DNA of 64,000 nt from Janthinobacterium sp. LM6 (lineage in GTDB: Bacteria > Pseudomonadota > Gammaproteobacteria > Burkholderiales > Burkholderiaceae_D). Within the stretch, counting starts at the first letter, position 1; each line of letters starts with the position of its first letter. The stretch covers positions 5,022,001 through 5,086,000 of the forward strand of contig NZ_CP019510.1 of NCBI RefSeq assembly GCF_002002885.1, read 5' to 3'. The position numbers and the translations under genes were made by a program. The notes below the pieces were generated by a model. The model did not search any database, was not told the DNA's origin, and saw only the letters and a program-made list of their open reading frames with translations. Of this stretch, positions 31,146 to 40,451 are shown piece by piece.

Positions 31146-33716
31146 ATGGAAGTATCTCGCGTACGGGCCTTGCGGGGCCCTAACCTCTGGAGCCACGACA
31201 CCGCCGTGGAAGCCATTGTTTCCTGCACCACGCAGGAACTCGACATCGCCCAGCTGCCCGGCTTCGAAGCCCGCCTGCGCGCGCTCTTCCCGCAACTGAG
31301 CCCGCTGCAACCGCTGGGCAACTACAACGCCGCGCCGATGGCGCAGGTGCTGGAACTGGCGGCGCTGGGCCTGCAGGCGCAAGCCGGCTGCCCCGTCACC
31401 TTCAGCCGCACCACGCCGACCCTGGAAACGGGCATCTTCCAGGTCGTCGTCGAATACTCGGAAGAAGCCGTCGGCCGCCTGGCCCTGGAACTGGCGCAGC
31501 AGCTGTGCCAGGCCGCCCTGGCCGATGCGCCGTTCGACCTGGCCGGCGCCCTGCACCAGTTGCAGGAACTCGATGAAGACGTGCGCCTGGGCCCCTCGAC
31601 GGGCGCCATCGTCAACGCCGCCGTGGCGCGCAACATCCCATTCCGCCGCCTGACCGAAGGCAGCCTGGTGACATTCGGCTGGGGCAGCAAGCAGCGCAAG
31701 ATCCAGGCCGCCGAAATGGACGGCACCAGCGCCATCGCGGAAGCCATCGCGCAAGACAAGGAACTGACGAAAAAACTGCTCGATTCGGCCGGCGTGCCGG
31801 TGCCGCACGGCCGTGTCGCCATCGATGCGGACGACGCCTGGGCCGCCGCCTGCGAAATCGGCCTGCCTGTCGTCGTGAAACCAAAAGATGGCAACCAGGG
31901 CAAGGGCGTGACCGTCAACGTCACCACGCGCGAACAGCTGACGGCCGGCTTCCTCGCGGCGCAGGAATTCCGCGACGATATCCTCGTCGAGCGCTATCTG
32001 CCGGGCCATGATTTCCGCCTGCTCGTCATCGGCAACAAGATGGTGGCAGCGGCCCGCCGCGACCCGCCGCAAGTGGTGGGCGACGGCCAGCACACGGTGC
32101 GCGAACTGGTCGACCAGGTCAACCTGGACCCGCGCCGCGGCAGCGGCCACGCCACCTCGCTGACGAAAATCCGCTTCGACGACATCGCCCTGGCCAGCCT
32201 GGCCAAGCAGGGCTACGTGGCCGAATCCGTGCCGCCCGTGGGCCAGCGCGTGATCTTGCGCAATAACGCCAACCTGTCGACGGGCGGCTCGGCCACCGAC
32301 GTCACCGTCGACGTGCACCCGGAAGTGGCGGCGCGCGCCGTCGCCGCCGCGCACATGGTGGGCCTGGACATCTGCGGCGTGGACGTCGTCTCCGAAAGCA
32401 TCCTGAAACCGCTGGAAGAGCAGAACGCCGGCATCGTGGAAGTGAACGCCGCGCCGGGCCTGCGCATGCACCTGGCGCCGTCGTTCGGCAAGCCGCGCCC
32501 CGTGGGCGAAGCCATCATCGCCGCCATGTTCGCCGAAGGCGACGATGGCCGCATTCCCGTCGTTGCCGTCACGGGCACCAACGGCAAGACCACCACCGTG
32601 CGCCTGATCGCCCACCTGCTCACCACCTCGGGCCTGCGCACCGGCATGACCAATACCGATGGCGTGTACATCGAAGGCCGCCAGATCGACAGCGGCGACT
32701 GCAGCGGCCCGCGCAGCGCGCGCAACGTGCTGCTGCACCCCGACGTCGACGCGGCCGTGTTCGAAACGGCGCGCGGCGGCATGCTGCGCGAAGGCCTGGC
32801 CTTCGACCGCTGCCAGGTCGCCGTGGTGACGAATATCGGCGCGGGCGACCACCTGGGCCTGAACTACATCACCACCGTGGAAGACCTGGCGGTATTGAAA
32901 CGCGTGATCGTGCAGAACGTGGCCGACAGCGGCGTGGCCGTGCTGAACGCCACCGACCCTGCCGTGGCGCGCATGGCCAAGAATTGCAGCGGCACGGTGA
33001 CCTTCTTCGCCGCCGACAAGACGCATCCCGTGATGGCCACGCACCGCGCGCAAGGCAACCGCGTGGTGTACGTGGAAGACGGCAAGCTGGTCGCCGCGCA
33101 GGGCAAGGAACGCCACGAAATCGCCCTGTCGCAAGTGCCGATCACGCGCAATGGCGCCATCGGCTTCCAGGTCGACAACGTCATGGCGTCGCTGGCCGCC
33201 GCCTGGGCCGTGGGTCTGGACTGGAAAACCATCGCGCTGGGCCTGAAAACCTTCGCCAATGAAGCCGACAACGCGCCGGGTCGCTTCAACGTCTTCGATT
33301 ACAAGGGCGCCACCCTGATCGCCGACTACGGCCACAATCCGGACGCCATCCTGGCGCTGGTGCAGGCCGTGGAAAGCATGCCGGCCAAGCGCCGCTCGGT
33401 GGTCATCAGCGGCGCCGGCGACCGCCGCGACGAAGACATCCGCCAGCAGACGGAAATCCTCGGCGCCGCGTTCGACGACGTGCTGCTGTACCAGGACCAG
33501 TGCCAGCGCGGCCGCGCCGACGGCGAAGTGGTGGCATTGCTGCGCCAGGGCCTGGACGGCGCCAAGCGCACCAGCCATATCGATGAAATCAACGGCGAAT
33601 TCGTCGCCATCGACAAGGCCCTGGCGCGCCTCGGCGAAGGCGATTTGTGCCTGATCCTGATCGACCAGGTGGAAGAAGCGCTGGCGCACATCGCCAAGCG
33701 CGTCGCCGAAGCCTGA
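31146..33716 (+). CDS. cphA: Cyanophycin synthetase CphA
   Basis: 856 residues, close to the usual 870-900. It makes the storage polymer multi-L-arginyl-poly-L-aspartate from ATP, aspartate and arginine. Order: N-terminal domain (1-160), ATP-grasp (about 200-470; VVVKPKDGNQGKGVT, the metal-ligand EVNAAPGLRMH), and Mur-ligase domain with an intact P-loop GTNGKTTT (477-484), VFETARGGMLREGL, and the C-terminal DYGHNPDAI and ISGAGDRRDEDIR. All expected active-site motifs are present, unlike in CphA' just upstream. A strong terminator follows at 33736-33764. Confidence 0.95.
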   Translation: MEVSRVRALRGPNLWSHDTAVEAIVSCTTQELDIAQLPGFEARLRALFPQLSPLQPLGNYNAAPMAQVLELAALGLQAQAGCPVTFSRTTPTLETGIFQVVVEYSEEAVGRLALELAQQLCQAALADAPFDLAGALHQLQELDEDVRLGPSTGAIVNAAVARNIPFRRLTEGSLVTFGWGSKQRKIQAAEMDGTSAIAEAIAQDKELTKKLLDSAGVPVPHGRVAIDADDAWAAACEIGLPVVVKPKDGNQGKGVTVNVTTREQLTAGFLAAQEFRDDILVERYLPGHDFRLLVIGNKMVAAARRDPPQVVGDGQHTVRELVDQVNLDPRRGSGHATSLTKIRFDDIALASLAKQGYVAESVPPVGQRVILRNNANLSTGGSATDVTVDVHPEVAARAVAAAHMVGLDICGVDVVSESILKPLEEQNAGIVEVNAAPGLRMHLAPSFGKPRPVGEAIIAAMFAEGDDGRIPVVAVTGTNGKTTTVRLIAHLLTTSGLRTGMTNTDGVYIEGRQIDSGDCSGPRSARNVLLHPDVDAAVFETARGGMLREGLAFDRCQVAVVTNIGAGDHLGLNYITTVEDLAVLKRVIVQNVADSGVAVLNATDPAVARMAKNCSGTVTFFAADKTHPVMATHRAQGNRVVYVEDGKLVAAQGKERHEIALSQVPITRNGAIGFQVDNVMASLAAAWAVGLDWKTIALGLKTFANEADNAPGRFNVFDYKGATLIADYGHNPDAILALVQAVESMPAKRRSVVISGAGDRRDEDIRQQTEILGAAFDDVLLYQDQCQRGRADGEVVALLRQGLDGAKRTSHIDEINGEFVAIDKALARLGEGDLCLILIDQVEEALAHIAKRVAEA

Positions 33717-33735
33717 GCGCTGTAACAGTGCACAC

Positions 33736-33764
33736 AAGGGCGGCCTGCGGGCCGCCCTTTTTTT
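33736..33764 (+). terminator. Rho-independent terminator of the cphA'-cphA operon
   Basis: GGGCGGCC (33738-33745), loop TGCG, GGCCGCCC (33750-33757), then seven T (33758-33764). Starts 20 bases after the cphA stop. Confidence 0.92.
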
Positions 33765-33887
33765 ATCGTCCGCCGTCTCCCGCCGCGCACCTGCTTGGTG
33801 CAAAAGTTCCCTTGCAAGCTTGTAAATTCAGGCATGAAAATTGCTCATAAGAAAACATACATGGGCTGACGAGAAGGTGGGGCACGC

Positions 33888-36800
33888 ATGGTGGGCAGAA
33901 TCTCGCGCATGATCGGGAAATTGACGGTGGGGCGCAAACTGGCGCTGATCTATTTGCTCGACCTGTCCGCCGTGATCTTCATTTCCGGCATCCTCATCAA
34001 CGAAAAATACATCGCCATCGATTTCTCGCGCAAGGAGATGGCGGGCAATGACTACATCGCCGCGATCCGCGATGCGCTGCTGCCCCTGGCGCGCAGCACG
34101 GCGCAGCCGGTCGCACAGGCAGCGGCCGTGGAGCAGGCCGAAAACCGCTTCGGCGCCGGCATGCGCAGCGCCGAACTGAATGCGCAATTTGCCGCCCTGC
34201 TGCGCCAGGCCGGCGAGACTCTCGCTGCGCCGGACGACAGCATCGCGCCCTCGCCCGCCTTCGTGGCCGGACGCGCACTGCTCACGCGCGTAGGCAACCA
34301 GTCGAACCTGATCCTCGACCCGGACCTGGACAGCTACTACACGATGTCGCTGGTGATCCTGCGCTTCCCCGAACTGCTGGAAGTGATCAACAGCACGCGC
34401 GCCCTGGCCCTGCAACTGGCGACGGCCGAAGGCGCGCAGCGCCAGCGCCTGCAGACCCAGTTCCTGATACTGGAGGGACGCATGGACGCCACCATGGCCG
34501 GCATCGGCAGCGACTACACGGAGGCGTTCGCGGCCAGCACGCCGCCGCTGCGCCAGCACCTGGACGGCTCGCGCGCGGCCCTGCGGCAGGCCGTGGCGCA
34601 GTTACGCGCCAGTACCCAGGCCCTGGCCGGCGCGCAAGCCAACCCCGCAGGCACGCAGGAACTGCTGCGCCGCGATGCGGTGGCCGCCGCGGCCCTGCAG
34701 CGTGCCTGGCACGAGGCGGAAGGCCAATTGCACCGTCTGATCCAGCTGCGCGTCGACGGCTTCTTCACGCGCATGTGGCTGCACCTGGGCACGGCCGTGC
34801 TGCTGCTGGTGATGATACTGGGCCTGGTGTTTTTCGTCGCGCGCCAGATCGCCCTGCCCATCCGCCGCCTGGCGCGCGTGGCGCAGGAAGTGCGCGAAAC
34901 GGGCGACCATAGCCTGCGCGCCATCTGGGACAGCGAGGACGAAACGGGCCGCCTGGTCAGCGCCTTCAATACCATGCTGCAGCAACTCGACTTCCAGCGC
35001 ATGGCGCAGCAGGAGCTGGTGGCGCGCGCCAGCGCGGCCGATGCGCAGCGCCAGCTGGTCGACGCCATTCCCATCCCGCTGATGGTCACCTCGATCCCGC
35101 ATCACCAGGTGCTGCACGCGAACCAGGCCGCGCACGCTTGGCAGGGCGGCCTGGAACTGGACCCGTGGGTGGGCGGCATGCATCCGCAAGCCCGTTCGCG
35201 CTTCTTCCAGCGCTTGAGCGACCTGGGTGCCGTCGATGAATTCGAAGTGTGCTGGAGCGGCGGCGGCACGCCCACCTGGGCCTTGATTTCCGCGCGCCTG
35301 ATCGACTACCAGGGCCAGCGCGCCGTGCTGTCGACCTTCACGCCCATCAACAAGATGAAGCTGATGGAGTCGCGCCTGGAATTGTGGGCCAAGGTATTCG
35401 AGGCATCGGCCGAAAGCCTGATCGTGATGGACGCCGGCATGCGCATCATCACCGTCAACCAGGCCTTCCGCCGCCATTCGCTGTACGACATGGTGGAGCT
35501 GATCGGCAAGCGCCCGGCCTTCCTGCTCGCGCCCGAGAACCCTCCCGAGCAGCTCGACAGCCTGCGCCAGACCCTGGCGCGGCGCGGTTACTGGCAGGGC
35601 GAAATCCGGGTGCAGCGCAAGTCGCTGGAAAGCTATCCCGCCTGGCTGGTGATGAACGCCGTGCGCGGCCTCGATGGCGTTACCACGCATTTCATCGCCA
35701 GTTCGCTCGATATCAGCGAACGCAAGGCCAGCGAGCGGCAGATCGAGCACATGGCCCACCACGATGCGCTCACGGGACTGGCGAACCGCCACGTGTCGAA
35801 ACTGCGTCTGGCGGCCGCCATCGCGCAGGCGCGCCGCAGCGGCGAAAAGGTGGGCGTGCTGTTCGTCGACCTGGACCGCTTCAAGCATGTCAACGACGCG
35901 CTGGGCCACCATGTGGGCGACGCGCTGCTGCAATCGGTCTCAAAGCGCCTGCTGCAGCTGGTGCGCGAAGGCGATACCGTCAGCCGCCTGGGCGGCGATG
36001 AATTCGTCGTCATCCTCAACGGCGTCGGCGACGCCGCATCCATCGCCGCCCTGCTCGACACGCGGCTGATCCCCGCCATGCGCGAGCCGCACCAGGTGGA
36101 AGGCAACGAGCTGTATGTCTCGTGCAGCGTGGGCGTGGCCATCTACCCGGACCACGGCGGCGACATGGATACCCTGATGCGCCACGCCGATGCGGCCATG
36201 TACCAGGCCAAGAGCGGCGGGCGCGATCACGCGCGCATGTTCACGCCGCAAATGCAGGAACAGCAGTTGCAGCAGCTGCACCTGGAAAGCGATCTGCGCC
36301 ACGCCATCGAGCGGCAGGAACTGGTGCTGTACTACCAGCCGCGCATCGATGCGAAGAGCAGCCGCCTGAATGGCGTGGAAAGCCTGATCCGCTGGCAGCA
36401 CCCGCAGCACGGTCTGATCGCGCCCGACAGCTTCATCCCCGCCGCCGAGGAATCGGGCCTGATCGTCTCCATCGGCGCGTGGGTCATCCGCGAGGCGTGC
36501 CGCCAGCAGCTGGCCTGGCGCGAGGCGGGCGCGGGCGACATCGCCGTGTCGATCAACCTGTCGGCCATCCAGCTGAAAAGCGGCGGCCTGGCGGCCACCT
36601 TGCGCGAGGTGCTGCGCGAGTTCCCAGTCACGCCGGGACAGATCGAATTCGAGCTGACGGAATCGATCCTGATGGACAACGTGGACGACACCATCGCCAC
36701 CCTGCACGCCATCAAGGCGCTGGGTTTCGCGCTGTCGATCGACGATTTCGGCACCGGCTATTCGAGCCTGAACTACCTGTGCCGCTTCCCGCTCGACAAG

Positions 36801-37055
36801 CTGAAAATCGACATGAGCTTCGTGCAGGACATCCACGGCTCGCCGCAAAACCTGGCGGTGACGAAAACCATCATCGGCCTTGGCCATACCCTGGGCTTGA
36901 CGGTGACCGCCGAAGGCGTGGAAAGCGCGGCCGATGCCGACGTGCTGCGCCACGCCGGCTGCGATGAATTACAAGGGTATTACTTCGCCCGCCCCATGCC
37001 GCAGGCGCACTTCATGGCCTGGCTGGCGCACAGCGCCGCGCCCTGCGCCGCCTGA
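33888..37055 (+). CDS. Membrane-bound GGDEF/EAL protein with HAMP and PAS domains
   Basis: 1055 residues. A first membrane helix (about 18-37) and a second (about 298-320) enclose a periplasmic helical sensor. HAMP (about 320-375) is followed by two PAS-like domains (about 385-490 and 500-610), then GGDEF (about 620-785) with intact GGDEF at 702-706 and inhibitory RxxD at 693-696 (REGD). The EAL domain (about 800-1045) reads ESL at 831-833; the metal ligand Glu is kept, as are ELTES, DDFGTGYSS and EGVES. Both cyclic-di-GMP synthesis and breakdown therefore look possible. Stands alone behind the cphA terminator; an alternative start is the ATG at 33909. Confidence 0.93.
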   Translation: MVGRISRMIGKLTVGRKLALIYLLDLSAVIFISGILINEKYIAIDFSRKEMAGNDYIAAIRDALLPLARSTAQPVAQAAAVEQAENRFGAGMRSAELNAQFAALLRQAGETLAAPDDSIAPSPAFVAGRALLTRVGNQSNLILDPDLDSYYTMSLVILRFPELLEVINSTRALALQLATAEGAQRQRLQTQFLILEGRMDATMAGIGSDYTEAFAASTPPLRQHLDGSRAALRQAVAQLRASTQALAGAQANPAGTQELLRRDAVAAAALQRAWHEAEGQLHRLIQLRVDGFFTRMWLHLGTAVLLLVMILGLVFFVARQIALPIRRLARVAQEVRETGDHSLRAIWDSEDETGRLVSAFNTMLQQLDFQRMAQQELVARASAADAQRQLVDAIPIPLMVTSIPHHQVLHANQAAHAWQGGLELDPWVGGMHPQARSRFFQRLSDLGAVDEFEVCWSGGGTPTWALISARLIDYQGQRAVLSTFTPINKMKLMESRLELWAKVFEASAESLIVMDAGMRIITVNQAFRRHSLYDMVELIGKRPAFLLAPENPPEQLDSLRQTLARRGYWQGEIRVQRKSLESYPAWLVMNAVRGLDGVTTHFIASSLDISERKASERQIEHMAHHDALTGLANRHVSKLRLAAAIAQARRSGEKVGVLFVDLDRFKHVNDALGHHVGDALLQSVSKRLLQLVREGDTVSRLGGDEFVVILNGVGDAASIAALLDTRLIPAMREPHQVEGNELYVSCSVGVAIYPDHGGDMDTLMRHADAAMYQAKSGGRDHARMFTPQMQEQQLQQLHLESDLRHAIERQELVLYYQPRIDAKSSRLNGVESLIRWQHPQHGLIAPDSFIPAAEESGLIVSIGAWVIREACRQQLAWREAGAGDIAVSINLSAIQLKSGGLAATLREVLREFPVTPGQIEFELTESILMDNVDDTIATLHAIKALGFALSIDDFGTGYSSLNYLCRFPLDKLKIDMSFVQDIHGSPQNLAVTKTIIGLGHTLGLTVTAEGVESAADADVLRHAGCDELQGYYFARPMPQAHFMAWLAHSAAPCAA

Positions 37056-37139
37056 CAGCTGCTGTGGAGCGTCCGCAACGCGCACGCGCCAGGTTCGACT
37101 ACGCGCGGCGCGCCGCCAGGGCGCATGAATGCAGCAGGG

Positions 37140-37160
37140 ATACCGGAATTGGTATTGACA
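37140..37160 (+). promoter_or_regulatory. Inverted repeat ATACC-N6-GGTAT abutting a TTGACA hexamer
   Basis: ATACC (37140-37144) and GGTAT (37151-37155) are followed directly by TTGACA (37155-37160), a consensus -35. No good -10 at 16-18 bases was seen, so promoter assignment is weak. It lies 123 bases before the TonB-dependent receptor start and could be a repressor site. Confidence 0.35.
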
Positions 37161-37282
37161 TCGCAAAAGAAGTCATTTGTGGGGCAAAGTCATTCCCACC
37201 TACCATGTTTCTGAGCAAGTTCCAGCTCTGGCGGCGACTGCCGCGGCGTTCTCAACATAACTAAAATACAGGTGGAGACAAG

Positions 37283-39952
37283 ATGAAGCAATTGATGGCA
37301 ACGGGCCCCCGCACGCCCAAGCAAAACACACGGCTGACCTTGAAGGCCACGGTGGCCGCCCTGGCCGGCGCCGGCCTGCTGAGCAGTGCTTCCGTCTGGG
37401 CGCAACAGGCGCCCGCCGTGGAAGCGGTAGCAACGGCGGAAACGGCAGCACCGGAGGCACCGGCGGCGGCCGACAATGCCGGCATCGCCGTCGTCGCCGT
37501 CACCGGTGTGCGTCGCGCTGCGCAAAGCGCACAGACGATCAAGAAAAACAACGACCAGGTGGTCGACTCCATCGTCGCCGATGAAATCGGCAAATTCCCC
37601 GACAAGAACGTGGCCGAAATCCTCGGCCGCGTGACAGGCGTGCAAATCCGCCGCGAAGGCGGCGAAGCGGGTTCCGTCATCATCCGCGGCCTGCCCGGCG
37701 TGGTGACCCTGCTCAACGGCCGTGAAATGTTCACCTCCGTGGGCCGCAGCCTGTACCTGGCAGACATCCCGACGGCCATGCTGCAGCGCGTGGACGTGTA
37801 CAAATCGCAGGGCGCCGACATGGTCGAAGGCGGCACGGCCGGCGTGGTCGACGTGCGTACCAACCGCCCGTTCGATTTCAAGGGTTTCACGGCGTCGGGC
37901 AACGTGCGCGCCGAGCACCGCGACAAGTCCGGCTCGACGGACCCGAACGTCAGCGGCATGGTGTCGAACCGCTGGAAGACCGCATACGGCGAATTCGGCG
38001 CCCTGCTCGGCCTGTCCTACCAGCGCAGCAAATACTATGACGAGACGATCTGGAACGCCGAACCCGTCAAGCGCCCCGACGCGGGCAACATCACGGGTCC
38101 CGATTCCGTCGGCATGATCCCCACCGTAGGCGACCGCAAGCGCTACGCGGCGAATGCCGCCTTCCAGTGGCGCCCGAACTCGCAGGTGGAAGTGTATGCG
38201 GAAGGCATGTCGACCCTGATCAAGCATGCGTTCGACAGCCAGTTCTTCGTCGGTTCGCTGCCCTGGGGCCAGAACCCGGACATCACCCTGATCCCCGGCA
38301 CCAATCAGGCGGCCACGGTGGGCAAGATCGACGGCCCCTGGTCGCCGTTCACGCTCGGTTCGACCCAGGCGCGGCGCGACCGCTCGATCGGTTCGCAAGG
38401 CGCCATCGGCGCGCGCTGGGATATCACGCCGCAGCTGCGCGCCACGACGGAACTGGCGCGCACGGTGAGCAACTTCGAACGCGAATTCCCCATCCTCGAC
38501 TTCCTCGCCCATCCGACCAGCGTGATCGGCAGCACGAACGTCAACGGCGGCGCGCAGATCAGCTACCCCGGCTACAACATGCTGGACCCGAAGAATTACA
38601 CGCTGCTCGGCTTCTACGACAATCACAGCCACGACGAAGGCAGCTCGACCGACTGGCGCGGCGACCTTACCTACGACATGGACAGCACGGGCTTCTTCCG
38701 CGAATTCTCGGGCGGCGTGCGCCTGGCCAAGCGCAAGGCCGAATCGATCCGCGAAAAGAACGTGCAAGGCGGACTGACGTCGATCATGACTGCGGACGCC
38801 CTGCCCGGCCTGGCGTGCACCTCGCACAAGAACACGGGCAACTTCGGCCTGCAAAGCTGGCTCACGCCCTGCCGCGACTACATGCTTAACAACACGGACA
38901 CCTTGCGCCAGCTGTTTACGGGCAGCAGCGAGCGCAGCCCGGACGATCCGATGACCCACTTCAAGGATGTGGAAAAAACCAATGCCGTCTACGGCAAGGC
39001 GCGCATCGGCTTTGATCTGGCGCAAGTGCCGGTCGACGGCACCGTGGGCGTGCGCGTGGTGCAGACCAGGCAGGACTTGCAAGGCAATTCCTCGCAAAAC
39101 GGCATCGTCACGCCCGTGCGCGTGAAAACGTCCGATACGGACGTGCTGCCCAGCCTGACCCTGAAAGCCATGCTGCGCCAGGATCTGATCGCCCGCCTGA
39201 CCGCCGGCAAGGCGGTGCAGCGCCCGAACTTCGCCGACTTCAATCCCGGCGTGACCCTGGGCCAGAGCCTGGAAATGGTGCGTCCGACGGGCAGCGGCGG
39301 CAATCCCGACCTGAAACCCGTGGAAGGCAAGAACCTCGACGTGGCGCTGGAATGGTATTTCGCGCAGACGGGTTCCGTCACGGCCACCGTGTTCCGCCAC
39401 AATTTCAAGAATTACATCCTGTCCGGTTCGGCCAAGGAAACGTACGGCGGCATCGAGTACGACATCACGCGTCCGCGCAACACCTCGAAGGGCCATCTGC
39501 AAGGCGTGGAAATGGCTTACCAGCAGTTCTACGACAAGCTGCCAGGCTGGATGAGCGGCCTGGGCCTGCAGGCGAACGCCACCTACATGACGGGCGAGCT
39601 GGAAGAATTGAATGGCAGCGCGCATCCGTTCACGGGCATGTCGAAATGGTCGGCCAATATCGTCGGCCTGTACGAACAGGGACCGTGGTCGGCGCGCCTG
39701 GCCTACAGCTGGCGCGACAAGTACGTCGACGACTACAACTACCGCGGCAAGGGCATCCACCTGACCGTGGCGCCGACGAAAACCCTGGACGCATCGGTCT
39801 CGTACAAGCTCAACCCGCATACCACGGTGACCCTGGACGCGAACAACCTGCTCGACTCGACCTACGGCGACTACCACGACACGCCGGACTATGTGCGCGA
39901 TGTGCGGCGCTATGACAAGGTCGTGGGACTCTCCGTCCGCTGGAGCTACTAG
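37283..39952 (+). CDS. TonB-dependent outer-membrane receptor
   Basis: 889 residues, starting after GGTGGAG. Signal peptide at about 1-41 (AALAGAGLLSSASVWAQ), then an Ala/Pro-rich stretch. Plug domain (about 70-190) with VTGVRRAAQSAQTIKKNNDQ, IGKFPDKNVAEILGRVTGVQI and VIIRGLPG. The remaining 690 residues form the barrel and end in the expected aromatic residue (VRWSY). The sequence resembles the Xanthomonas/Caulobacter type of carbohydrate or complex-substrate receptor more than siderophore receptors. No adjacent enzyme or regulator fixes the ligand. No Fur box is seen upstream. A clear terminator follows. Confidence 0.92.
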   Translation: MKQLMATGPRTPKQNTRLTLKATVAALAGAGLLSSASVWAQQAPAVEAVATAETAAPEAPAAADNAGIAVVAVTGVRRAAQSAQTIKKNNDQVVDSIVADEIGKFPDKNVAEILGRVTGVQIRREGGEAGSVIIRGLPGVVTLLNGREMFTSVGRSLYLADIPTAMLQRVDVYKSQGADMVEGGTAGVVDVRTNRPFDFKGFTASGNVRAEHRDKSGSTDPNVSGMVSNRWKTAYGEFGALLGLSYQRSKYYDETIWNAEPVKRPDAGNITGPDSVGMIPTVGDRKRYAANAAFQWRPNSQVEVYAEGMSTLIKHAFDSQFFVGSLPWGQNPDITLIPGTNQAATVGKIDGPWSPFTLGSTQARRDRSIGSQGAIGARWDITPQLRATTELARTVSNFEREFPILDFLAHPTSVIGSTNVNGGAQISYPGYNMLDPKNYTLLGFYDNHSHDEGSSTDWRGDLTYDMDSTGFFREFSGGVRLAKRKAESIREKNVQGGLTSIMTADALPGLACTSHKNTGNFGLQSWLTPCRDYMLNNTDTLRQLFTGSSERSPDDPMTHFKDVEKTNAVYGKARIGFDLAQVPVDGTVGVRVVQTRQDLQGNSSQNGIVTPVRVKTSDTDVLPSLTLKAMLRQDLIARLTAGKAVQRPNFADFNPGVTLGQSLEMVRPTGSGGNPDLKPVEGKNLDVALEWYFAQTGSVTATVFRHNFKNYILSGSAKETYGGIEYDITRPRNTSKGHLQGVEMAYQQFYDKLPGWMSGLGLQANATYMTGELEELNGSAHPFTGMSKWSANIVGLYEQGPWSARLAYSWRDKYVDDYNYRGKGIHLTVAPTKTLDASVSYKLNPHTTVTLDANNLLDSTYGDYHDTPDYVRDVRRYDKVVGLSVRWSY

Positions 39953-39989
39953 CCCGTCCCCCACCCTTTCTTCCTTCGAGGGTTTTCAG

Positions 39990-40018
39990 CGCCAGCCGGC
40001 AACGGTTGGCGTTTTTTT
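39990..40018 (+). terminator. Rho-independent terminator of the TonB-dependent receptor gene
   Basis: CGCCAGCCG (39990-39998) pairs with CGGTTGGCG (40003-40011) with one wobble, followed by seven T (40012-40018). Confidence 0.9.
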
Positions 40019-40122
40019 GCTCTATGGAAGCTATCCGACAGTGGAATTGATCTGGCGCAAAGTGGTGGCGCCGGGGCGCTTTTATGCTGGCAGCTTGACT
40101 AGCGAACCCGGCGGGGGACAGC

Positions 40123-40407
40123 ATGCGCAATGCACGGCCCATCGATACCCAGTTATTTCAACCCGACATCCCGGTACGGCTCGACATGCGCACGGCGGCG
40201 CTGGTCGAACATGCGCTGGCCTTGCAGGAAATGGCCGGCACGGGCGCCGCTGCCCTGTTCCTGCACTGCCACGACGTGCCGCTGCCCACCGCCCTGCGCG
40301 TGCTGACGACGGGACCGCGCCGCAAACCGGCCGGGCCGCACCTGTTTGCCCGCCTGCGTCCACGCACGGCCGCCCGGGTGCAAGGCGCGCCGCTACCGGC
40401 GCGCTGA
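40123..40407 (+). CDS. Small hypothetical protein
   Basis: 94 residues starting at the ATG at 40123 after GGGGA. Sequence begins MRNARPIDTQLFQPDIPVRL; a helix MRTAALVEHALALQEMAGTG follows, and then an Arg/Pro-rich basic tail. One Cys and two His occur together in LFLHCHDVP, a possible metal site. No family is recognised. It lies between the receptor terminator and the RpiR regulator gene (44-base gap) on the same strand and could be cotranscribed with that regulator. Codon use fits a real gene, but the evidence is modest. Confidence 0.6.
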   Translation: MRNARPIDTQLFQPDIPVRLDMRTAALVEHALALQEMAGTGAAALFLHCHDVPLPTALRVLTTGPRRKPAGPHLFARLRPRTAARVQGAPLPAR

Positions 40408-40451
40408 CGAATCCTGTACCATCGCCGCAACCTATCAACTGAGGCACGGCG

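Noticed and set aside
31140-33803. An 887-codon minus-strand frame opposite cphA
   Set aside because: Composition (His, Arg, Ala, Gln) is that of an antisense shadow of a high-GC gene; cphA on the other strand has all family motifs.
37190-39964. A 924-codon minus-strand frame opposite the TonB-dependent receptor
   Set aside because: No domain or signal peptide; the plus-strand receptor has a signal peptide, plug, barrel and terminator.
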